From an uncultured Lentisphaeria bacterium (lineage in GTDB: Bacteria > Verrucomicrobiota > Lentisphaeria > Victivallales > Victivallaceae), in the NCBI GenBank assembly GCA_903821255.1, contig CAIJKT010000251.1:1-8057 (forward strand): a stretch of DNA of 8,057 nucleotides. The letters run 5' to 3'. The notes below the pieces were generated by a model. It made no database searches. It was given only the letters and a program-made list of their open reading frames with translations, and had not been told where the DNA came from. Numbering within the stretch: the stretch's first letter is position 1; each line of letters starts with the position of its first letter. The position numbers and the translations under genes were made by a program. Of the stretch, positions 1 through 5,881 are shown one piece after another.

Positions 1-332
1 CCGCGTTTGGTACGGTCAAAATACTGGTCAACAATGACGACGTCGCGCGGTTTCATGTTTTCTTTCAGACTCCCGACCGCGGAAATGCTGAGGATATGGG
101 TTACGCCAAGCGTTTTCATGGCGTAAATATTGGCGCGGTGGTTAAGTTCTCCCGGCATCAGCGGGTGTCCCTGGGCATGCCGCGGCAGAAAAACCACTTC
201 CACTCCATGAATGCTGCCGCAGACGAATTTGTCGGAAGGAGGTCCGAACGGAGTATCTATCTGCTGGTGTTTAATGTCTTCCATGCCTTCGATCTGATAA
301 AGTCCGCTGCCGCCGATGATGCCAAGTTTCAT
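1..332 (-). CDS. mtnP: S-methyl-5'-thioadenosine phosphorylase (MTAP), N-terminal part, cut by window edge
   Basis: The enzyme splits 5'-methylthioadenosine with phosphate into adenine and 5-methylthioribose-1-phosphate, in the cytosol, recycling the by-product of polyamine and related syntheses. The 110 residues visible start with MKLGIIGGSGLY, whose GGSG loop binds phosphate. They continue with a DTPFGPPSD segment (27-34), PRHAQGH (50-56), LNHRANIYAMKTLG (63-76) and SAVGSL (84-89), and end in DQYFDRT (102-108). This order matches the PNP/MTAP family 2, and DTPFG-PSD together with DQ-DRT favours MTAP over purine nucleoside phosphorylase. The C-terminal half, with the residues that best separate the two substrates, lies outside the window, so a related purine or methylthioinosine phosphorylase is not excluded. 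The start is supported by a GGAG seven bases upstream and by a well-formed promoter in the divergent gap. The next gene, facing away, is a class II aldolase. Confidence 0.88.
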   Translation of the reverse strand, partial: MKLGIIGGSGLYQIEGMEDIKHQQIDTPFGPPSDKFVCGSIHGVEVVFLPRHAQGHPLMPGELNHRANIYAMKTLGVTHILSISAVGSLKENMKPRDVVIVDQYFDRTKR

Positions 333-382
333 TGAATATCTCCAGGTTGTTGTCAATTGCACTTTAAATTAATTATTCCATA

Positions 383-411
383 AATATATTATCTCAAAGG
401 AACAATGTAAA
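383..411 (-). promoter_or_regulatory. Sigma-70-type promoter for mtnP
   Basis: Read on the minus strand there is TTTACA (bases 411-406), a 17-base spacer, and TATATT (388-383). Each hexamer differs from the consensus by one base. Transcription would begin near base 376, giving a leader of roughly 45 bases before the mtnP ATG at 332. It is the only strong -35/-10 pair I found in the 109-base divergent gap. The plus-strand gene has only weaker candidates, such as TATTAT at 387-392 without a good -35. The gap is AT-rich and shows no clear operator palindrome. Confidence 0.5.
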
Positions 412-441
412 ACTGATGAATTTATTTTTACGGAGAACTTC

Positions 442-1080
442 ATGTCTGATATTGATGCAATGCGCGAAGAAGTCGCATATTTTATGCGCCGCCTTTATAC
501 TCAGCAGCTCACAACCACTTCAGGAGGGAACATATCGTTCAAATCCGGGGATGTCGTGCTGATTACGCCTTCAGCTCTGGATAAGGGCAGAATCACCGGC
601 GGGCAGATCGGGGTGATGGATATGGACGGCAATATGAAAACAGAAAACCTGAAACCTTCCATCGAGACACGTCTGCATCTGGAGATTTACCGCAAACGTC
701 CGGATGTGGCGGCGGTAGTGCATGCGCATCCGCTGGCGGCCAGCGCGTATGCCGCAACAACGCGAAAGATCAACACCACTCTGCTGGCGGAATCTTATGC
801 CATAGTCGGCGAAATCGCGTATGCCGGTTACCATTGTATCGGCACCTCCGAACTGGCCTGCGAAACTGCGGCGGCGGCTTCCTCCGCCAACTGCGTGATC
901 ATGAAAAATCACGGCGCACTGGCAGTCGGGAAAACCCTGCTGGAAGCGTTTGACCGGCTGGAAGTGCTGGAAAACACCGCCAGGCTGAACCTGATTTGCG
1001 AGTCCGTATTGAAAGACGGGATTTCACCGCTTGCTCCGTCAGAACTCCGCGCGCTTGACGTGTTAATGGGAAGGCTTTGA
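442..1080 (+). CDS. Class II aldolase/adducin family protein (fuculose-phosphate aldolase-like; possible methylthioribulose-phosphate enzyme)
   Basis: This 212-residue protein has the full length of a zinc-dependent class II aldolase of the FucA/AraD/MtnB family. The phosphate-binding segment is TTSGGNIS (25-32) followed by ITPS (41-44). The catalytic Glu is E75 in PSIETRLH. The zinc ligands are H94 and H96 in VVHAHP, and H157 in KNHG. These align with E73, H92, H94 and H155 of E. coli FucA, so the site is intact. The ATG has GGAG six bases upstream. Known members cleave fuculose- or rhamnulose-1-phosphate, epimerise ribulose-5-phosphate, or act on methylthioribulose-1-phosphate as dehydratase (MtnB) or as aldolase in the methylthioadenosine shunt. 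Sequence alone does not settle which. The divergent mtnP-like neighbour makes a methylthioribulose-phosphate substrate the leading guess, because mtnP supplies the first step of that route. No methylthioribose-1-phosphate isomerase (mtnA) is in view. Confidence 0.85.
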   Translation: MSDIDAMREEVAYFMRRLYTQQLTTTSGGNISFKSGDVVLITPSALDKGRITGGQIGVMDMDGNMKTENLKPSIETRLHLEIYRKRPDVAAVVHAHPLAASAYAATTRKINTTLLAESYAIVGEIAYAGYHCIGTSELACETAAAASSANCVIMKNHGALAVGKTLLEAFDRLEVLENTARLNLICESVLKDGISPLAPSELRALDVLMGRL

Positions 1081-1081
1081 C

Positions 1082-1099
1082 AAGCAATTTCTTGCTTTT
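1082..1099 (+). terminator. Weak hairpin with T-run just after the aldolase gene
   Basis: Immediately after the aldolase stop codon, AAGCAA and TTGCTT can pair as a 6-bp stem around a TTTC loop, and a short run of T follows. The stem is AT-rich and short, so termination would be inefficient. It may separate the aldolase transcript from mcsA, or it may be chance in an AT-rich 78-base gap. Confidence 0.25.
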
Positions 1100-1127
1100 G
1101 CTTTCATTAAGGCTATATTTCTAAAAT
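1092..1127 (+). promoter_or_regulatory. Candidate promoter region for mcsA-mcsB-kinase
   Basis: Two overlapping, imperfect sigma-70-like pairs are visible. One is TTGCTT at 1092-1097 with TATATT at 1114-1119 (16-base spacer). The other is TTGCTT at 1098-1103 with TAAAAT at 1122-1127 (18-base spacer). Both -35 boxes match only half of the consensus. No CtsR-type heptad repeat (GGTCAAA-like) or CIRCE inverted repeat is seen, unlike mcsAB operons of Firmicutes. Confidence 0.3.
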
Positions 1128-1158
1128 AAACCTATTATTGCAAGAAAGGTTAGAGGGT

Positions 1159-1707
1159 ATGTTGTGCGACGCCTGTAAAAAAAATGATGCGACCATTCAC
1201 ATTCAGGAAATCATCAGCGGACAGAAGAAGACTATTCACCTCTGCGGCGAATGCGCAGCCAAAAAATCCGGGGATAATCCGGCGATGGAAATCGGCGGTT
1301 TTAACATTGCGGAACTGTTATATAATCTGACTGAAAAGTTGAAGATTCCCGGTTTTCAGCAGGCTTTGCAGCAGGACGGTGCCGCCCCGGCTCCGGAGAA
1401 AGCGCTGGTTTGCCCCGCCTGCGGCTGGACTACCGAAGGGCTGAGAAACAGCGGACGGCTGGGCTGTCCGGAATGTTACAATACGTTTCGTGATATCCTG
1501 GAAGGCGCGCTGGAGAATATGCACCGCGGCAAACTTCATGTCGGCAAAAAGCCGGGCTCCGACAGCTCTGACGAATCGCCCCGGCTTATGCTGGAACTGA
1601 TGAATTATCAGAAAGAACTTGAGGAGCTTATTCAGCGCGAAGAATACGAAAAAGCCGCGAAAGTTCGCGATACGATCAATGAACTGAAGAAAAAAATTAA
1701 AAAGTAA
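1159..1707 (+). CDS. mcsA: McsA, zinc-finger/UVR-motif activator of the arginine kinase McsB
   Basis: McsA binds and activates the protein arginine kinase McsB, in the cytosol. The 182-residue product has four CxxC pairs: C3/C6, C29/C32, C85/C88 (CPACGW) and C103/C106 (CPEC), as expected for two zinc-binding units. A C-terminal UVR coiled-coil motif (about 146-182) contains the typical LEELIQREEYEKAAKVRD core. Length and domain order match McsA of Bacillus and its relatives. I chose the ATG at 1159 over an in-frame TTG at 1138. GAAAGG lies nine bases before the ATG, and translation from it starts at MLCDAC, the usual family N-terminus; the TTG would add seven non-conserved residues. mcsB follows after 11 bases, the normal gene order, but ctsR is not upstream and clpC is not downstream. 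This makes the usual four-gene Firmicutes operon incomplete here. Confidence 0.9.
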   Translation: MLCDACKKNDATIHIQEIISGQKKTIHLCGECAAKKSGDNPAMEIGGFNIAELLYNLTEKLKIPGFQQALQQDGAAPAPEKALVCPACGWTTEGLRNSGRLGCPECYNTFRDILEGALENMHRGKLHVGKKPGSDSSDESPRLMLELMNYQKELEELIQREEYEKAAKVRDTINELKKKIKK

Positions 1708-1718
1708 TTTCAGGATCT

Positions 1719-2801
1719 ATGGCTATGGACAATAAGCAGAAAATAGACAGTCTTCTGAAACATAAAGTCAGTTGGCTCGAAGACAGCGGCCCTGATGACG
1801 ATATTGCAATCAGTTCCAGAATCAGGCTGGCCAGAAACATCAAAGGCACTCCTTTCCCGATAGCGGCTTCGCCTGAGCAGTTGCACAACACCATGGGCGC
1901 AATCCAGATGGCTGTGGAAAAATCAAACTGTCTGGGGGCTTCCGCGCTTTGCTTTGAAATGGATAAACTGTCGCGCTGGGAGAAAGAATTGTTACTGGAA
2001 AGACGCCTGGTCAGTAATGAATTTATCGCCCGTGACGGCGGCGCGGTTCTGATTGTGAAACGCAACGAATCCTCCGGAATCATGATCAACGAGGAAGACC
2101 ATATCAGAATGCAGGCGCTTTCGCCAGGTTTCCAGCTTGAGGAGGTATGGAAGGTTATTTCCAAAATGGACTCGTTGCTGGAGAAGCATCTGCCTTTTGC
2201 TTATGATTCAAAACTCGGCTATCTGACGTCATGCCCCACTAATGTCGGCACCGGCATGCGCGCTTCGGTAATGCTGCATCTGCCGGGCCTGGTGCTTTCC
2301 AGTCAGATCAATGCCGCAATTCAGGGAATAGCCAAGCTGGGACTGGCCGTGAGAGGCATATTCGGAGAAGGCTCGGACAACCGCGGAAATCTGTTTCAGG
2401 TATCCAATCAGAGTACTCTTGGCGAATCCGAACAGCAGATCATGGAGCGGCTTGGCGGCGTCATCAAACAGTTGATCAGCCACGAAAAAAACGCCCGGCT
2501 GAACCTGATTGAGAAAAATCAATATTTTCTGCTCGACCATGTAGGCCGCTCCTACGGCATACTCCGGCACGCCTATATACTTTCCAGCGAAGAGGCGCTG
2601 AATTCGCTGTCCGACCTCAGGATCGGGGTTGATATGGGGATGTTTTCGACGGTGGATCTGCATACGGTCAATGAACTTTTTCTGACCATTCATCCGGCGC
2701 ATCTGCAGAAATTCGCCGGCAAGGAACTAAGTTCTGAAGAACGCGATACTTTCCGGGCCTCGATGATCCGTGACCGGCTTAAAAACCTCAAGAACAGTTA
2801 A
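1719..2801 (+). CDS. mcsB: McsB, protein arginine kinase
   Basis: McsB phosphorylates arginine side chains of proteins. In Bacillus this marks them for ClpCP degradation and inactivates the CtsR repressor. The 360 residues match the phosphagen-kinase fold. The nucleotide-binding segment is SSRIRLARN (32-40), the acidic loop is NEEDH (124-128), the active-site Cys lies in CPTNVGTGMR (C172-R181), and GEGSDNRGNLFQ spans 216-227. The C-terminal RDTFRA (342-347) fits the RDxxRA phosphoarginine-sensing motif known from Bacillus McsB, so allosteric activation is probably kept. There is no N-terminal substrate domain like that of creatine or arginine phosphagen kinases, as expected for McsB. An AGGA at 1712-1715 is only three bases from the ATG at 1719 but nine bases from an in-frame ATG at 1725. 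The true start may therefore be the second one, removing two residues. It sits directly after mcsA and just before a histidine kinase. Confidence 0.93.
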   Translation: MAMDNKQKIDSLLKHKVSWLEDSGPDDDIAISSRIRLARNIKGTPFPIAASPEQLHNTMGAIQMAVEKSNCLGASALCFEMDKLSRWEKELLLERRLVSNEFIARDGGAVLIVKRNESSGIMINEEDHIRMQALSPGFQLEEVWKVISKMDSLLEKHLPFAYDSKLGYLTSCPTNVGTGMRASVMLHLPGLVLSSQINAAIQGIAKLGLAVRGIFGEGSDNRGNLFQVSNQSTLGESEQQIMERLGGVIKQLISHEKNARLNLIEKNQYFLLDHVGRSYGILRHAYILSSEEALNSLSDLRIGVDMGMFSTVDLHTVNELFLTIHPAHLQKFAGKELSSEERDTFRASMIRDRLKNLKNS

Positions 2802-2811
2802 GGCATAGTTT

Positions 2812-4800
2812 ATGTTGGAAAGCTTATACGCTGTACTCCTGACATTCCTGGAAATGACTTTCATTTTTGTCGGCCTGGCCTTGCTTCATAATCAGCGGAA
2901 GGTCATCGGCAGCGCCGCCTTTTACGTCGCGATTGGACTGCTGTTTGTGTTTACCCAGTTTGTGAGCGCTTCTGAGTTGAGCGTCAATGTTTTTTCCGCC
3001 AATCTTAATTTCAGCGTTGGCTCCACTGTGCTCTTTCTCCCGTATCTGGGCGCATTGATGCTGGTGTATGCGACGCAGGGAACGCTGGAGGCGCAGCGGA
3101 TGATTACCGGCGCGATCGCCGGTTTCGGGCTCTTTATTTATTTGAGCACACTGACCAGTCTGCAATGCAACTGGCTGGGCTTCGCGATTTCACAGGGAAC
3201 TTCCGCTGACTCGCTGGATTATCTGCTGCAGCAGACCAGGCGTTCCATGACCGCCTCGACTATTGCTCAGCTTTTCGACCTGTTCCTGCTGCCGATCTTT
3301 TTTCAGCGGCTGCGCAATGCGAACTGCCGCATCTTTTTCTGTGTCCTTGGCGCAATGCTGTTCACTCAATTGATTGATTCGTTTATCTATCTGTCGGTGA
3401 CTTACTGGGACCGTCCGCAATGGTGGCTGTATATTAATAATTCGTTTCTGATCAAATCCATCGCCACGGTCTGGGTCAGCGCACTCATTTCAATCTATCT
3501 GTTCCTGGTCGAAAAAGAGGTTGCCAACGAACCGCGCGGCACTCTGGATATTATTTTCGCATTTCTGGGCGGTTACGGCAAGGCCCAGATACTTGAGCGT
3601 AATCTTCGCGAATGGGAAGGCCGCTACCGCATGGTGGTCGAAAATGCCAGTGAAATGATTATGCTGCTGGACCAGCAGGGATGCATCATTGACGCCAATT
3701 ATGCCGCCATCGGCATGCTTAAAGCAAAAAAGAAGCAGGAAATCATCGGGGCGAATTTTATGGCGATGTTGCGGGCTGAAAATCAACTGCCGCTGCCGCC
3801 CATGCTGCCGCAGGAGCCCAAAAACATGCAGGATACTTCCACCAGAATCAATACCAATCACTTCAAGTGCTACCTTGGCGCGGATAAAAACCAGCTCCGC
3901 CTGGACATCTCAATCTCCGCCATCGAATTTAAAGACGTTAAAATGCATGTGCTCCTGGGGCGGGATATCACCGAGGAAAGCCGGCTGGCCAGTGAAAAGG
4001 AAATACTCAGCGAACAGCTTGCCCACTCCCAGCGGCTCGAGGCGGTCGGGCAGCTTGCAGGCGGCGTCGCCCATGACTTCAACAATCACATCCATGCCAT
4101 CCTCGGCCATCTTGACCTCATCCGGCTGTTTTATAAATTCGATGACCCGAAAGTATCCAAGCATCTGGACAAGATCACCGATATCTCCGAGCAGGCCGGC
4201 CGGCTTACCGGACAGTTGCTGGGATTTGCCCGGAAAGGCAAATATCAGGAAACTATTCTGGATTTGAGCGAATTGATCAGAAAAAGTACTGAACTTTTTA
4301 TGCCGAACAGCCAGAAAAGCCTGGATCTGATCGTGGATGTCGCGCCTGGTGAAATGCCGATTCGCGGCGACAAAGTCCAATTGCAGCAGGTAATTATCAA
4401 TCTGCTCATCAATGCCAGAGACGCCATGGATGGCAATGACGACAAGGACATGCGGCTGGTGGTAAAAGTTGATTCCGCCGAAAAATTCAATATCCCCTTG
4501 AAACCGGTCGGCGTAAAAGTCAAAGTTCATCCGGAAGATTACTACTGTATTATGATCGAAGATAACGGATGCGGGATGGATAAGAGTACCATGCTGCGAA
4601 TTTTCGAACCTTTCTTCACCACCAAACCGATAGGCAAGGGGACCGGCATGGGGCTGGCCATGGTTTACGGCACGGTTTCCAACCATCACGGATGGGTGCA
4701 GGTAAACAGCAAAGTCGGCAGAGGCACGGCCTTCTACGTTTTACTGCCGAAGACCGTCCGCCGGGTTGATCTGTCTGAAACTGCAACTTTTGAACCGTAA
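2812..4800 (+). CDS. Membrane-bound PAS sensor histidine kinase with seven-helix VUT-like N-terminal domain
   Basis: The product has 662 residues. Residues 1-235 hold about seven hydrophobic helices (near 5-24, 33-53, 68-88, 97-118, 147-166, 174-196 and 209-233) with no large periplasmic loop. A PAS domain follows (about 268-388, RYRMVVENASEMIMLLD at its start). Next is a HisKA domain with phospho-accepting H421 in GGVAHDFNN, then a HATPase_c domain: N-box NLLINARDAM (530-539), DNGCGM (584-589), FEPFFTTK (598-605) and GKGTGMGL (608-615). All catalytic boxes are intact, so it should autophosphorylate. There is no HAMP, receiver or output domain, although AHDFNN-type kinases often carry a C-terminal receiver, and no response regulator is nearby. 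The start lies 10 bases after mcsB, with AAGG overlapping the mcsB stop, which suggests co-translation. The membrane part resembles the VUT/YhhQ transporter family by eye; the ligand is unknown. Confidence 0.9.
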   Translation: MLESLYAVLLTFLEMTFIFVGLALLHNQRKVIGSAAFYVAIGLLFVFTQFVSASELSVNVFSANLNFSVGSTVLFLPYLGALMLVYATQGTLEAQRMITGAIAGFGLFIYLSTLTSLQCNWLGFAISQGTSADSLDYLLQQTRRSMTASTIAQLFDLFLLPIFFQRLRNANCRIFFCVLGAMLFTQLIDSFIYLSVTYWDRPQWWLYINNSFLIKSIATVWVSALISIYLFLVEKEVANEPRGTLDIIFAFLGGYGKAQILERNLREWEGRYRMVVENASEMIMLLDQQGCIIDANYAAIGMLKAKKKQEIIGANFMAMLRAENQLPLPPMLPQEPKNMQDTSTRINTNHFKCYLGADKNQLRLDISISAIEFKDVKMHVLLGRDITEESRLASEKEILSEQLAHSQRLEAVGQLAGGVAHDFNNHIHAILGHLDLIRLFYKFDDPKVSKHLDKITDISEQAGRLTGQLLGFARKGKYQETILDLSELIRKSTELFMPNSQKSLDLIVDVAPGEMPIRGDKVQLQQVIINLLINARDAMDGNDDKDMRLVVKVDSAEKFNIPLKPVGVKVKVHPEDYYCIMIEDNGCGMDKSTMLRIFEPFFTTKPIGKGTGMGLAMVYGTVSNHHGWVQVNSKVGRGTAFYVLLPKTVRRVDLSETATFEP

Positions 4801-4840
4801 TTTACAGTCGCGACGGCTTGGAATTTGAATGAAACGCGGC

Positions 4841-5881
4841 TTACTGGTTGTTGCCCAGCAGTCCTTCATGGAAGAACACCGGCTTGTAGCCTTTTTCCGT
4901 CACCAGTCTTATCGCGGTTTCCATCCTTTCGAAATGGTTTGGTATATATTTGGCGTAGAAAGGGTAGCAATATTGCTCGTGGGTGCCGATATTGATGGTG
5001 TCTTTCCAGGATTTGGACATCAGTTCGCCCAGAATGGTTTTGATTTGTTCAACGGTGCAGAGATTGCAGAAAAAGTCCACCGGCATTGTGAACAGGCCGC
5101 TTTCCTGTTCGTAAATGATATTGGTCAAAGCCTTTTCGGCGGATTCCGGGAAATTTCTGACAGACAGAACGGTGGCGCCGTTGTCTTTCAGATATTTTAG
5201 CGATGCCGCGGACGACACCTCGAAATAGTGGATAATCGTTGGCGGACAGAACGTCTTTTCCCCGGCGATGCGGATAATCTGGTCTTTGACCAGCGCATAA
5301 TGTTCCGGCAGCTTTTCCGGAAAATGCTCGCTGTATGGTCGGGATGGAAATTCGGAAAAGGCATGGAACGTCAGTTTCAGCCAGTCGGAATTGGCTTCCC
5401 ATTCCGGCTTATACTTATCGGAAAATTGATTTAACTCGAACGGTTCGTGATCATTCCGGTAAAATGCATTAAGCACGAATTTAGTGTCAAACCGGGCATT
5501 GAACTCTTTCAGTTTCGCCAGATAAAATGACTCAAAGATCGACTTGTAGCATTTCTTATGGATTTCGGTCAGAAAGAAGATATTGTCGTCTATGAAGAAA
5601 TTATAGCGTTTGAACGATTTCCTGTCCCATATTACGGAAATAGTCTGCTGTGCCGCTCCGGCGCTGACTTTGATGGTGTTGAAGCGTTCTTTCAGTTCGA
5701 CATTGGCGTCGAAAGAACCGTCGGCGCAGAACGTTTTTATCCCGTTGATGTCAAGCTCGGTATCGGGTGCGGCCTTGCCTTTGACCGTGATTTTCAACCG
5801 TTTTGCGGTTTCATCTCCATGATGCTTGTTCAGCACCGCGCCGTCACAGGGGAATTCGATGGTGAATCTGGAGTTTTTCAT
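4841..5881 (-). CDS. Polysaccharide deacetylase-like (NodB-fold) protein with N-terminal Ig-like domain
   Basis: I do not recognise a named gene. Residues 1-86 form a beta-rich segment (FPCDGAVLN, VKGKAAPDTELDINGI, then GSFDANVELKERFNTIKV) typical of an Ig-like, glucodextranase-B-type domain. Residues 92-346 look like a divergent NodB/polysaccharide-deacetylase barrel. FFIDDN (95-100) has the Asp pair, SDWLKLTFHAFSEFP (165-179) contains H173, and IIHYFEVSS (216-224) contains H218. GTHEQY (299-304) and FFHEG (336-340) come late. The classical HxxxH metal motif is not evident, so activity is uncertain; I infer D99, H173 and H218 as likely ligands. No signal peptide is visible, so it appears cytosolic. 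Its ATG overlaps the pepF stop (ATGA), with AAAAGG seven bases upstream. Similar uncharacterised proteins occur, as I recall, in glycan-degrading anaerobes. The gene converges on the histidine kinase with a 40-base gap that shows no clear terminator. Confidence 0.6.
   Translation of the reverse strand: MKNSRFTIEFPCDGAVLNKHHGDETAKRLKITVKGKAAPDTELDINGIKTFCADGSFDANVELKERFNTIKVSAGAAQQTISVIWDRKSFKRYNFFIDDNIFFLTEIHKKCYKSIFESFYLAKLKEFNARFDTKFVLNAFYRNDHEPFELNQFSDKYKPEWEANSDWLKLTFHAFSEFPSRPYSEHFPEKLPEHYALVKDQIIRIAGEKTFCPPTIIHYFEVSSAASLKYLKDNGATVLSVRNFPESAEKALTNIIYEQESGLFTMPVDFFCNLCTVEQIKTILGELMSKSWKDTINIGTHEQYCYPFYAKYIPNHFERMETAIRLVTEKGYKPVFFHEGLLGNNQ

Noticed and set aside
1138..1158. A TTG start for mcsA extending it by seven residues
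   Set aside because: The ATG at 1159 has a better spaced GAAAGG site and begins with the conserved CxxC segment expected at the McsA N-terminus.
3689..4267. A 192-codon open frame on the plus strand in another phase of the kinase
   Set aside because: It overlaps the PAS-HisKA coding region completely, is rich in Ser/Pro/Arg as expected of an out-of-frame read, and has no homology signal.
3910..4689. A 259-codon open frame on the minus strand inside the histidine kinase
   Set aside because: It is antisense to the conserved HisKA/HATPase region, shows no recognisable domain, and is best explained as a codon-bias shadow.
4801..4840. The palindrome GTCGCGAC (4807-4814) in the convergent gap as a possible shared terminator
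   Set aside because: A perfect 8-base palindrome has no loop, no flanking bases extend the stem, and there is no T-run on either strand.
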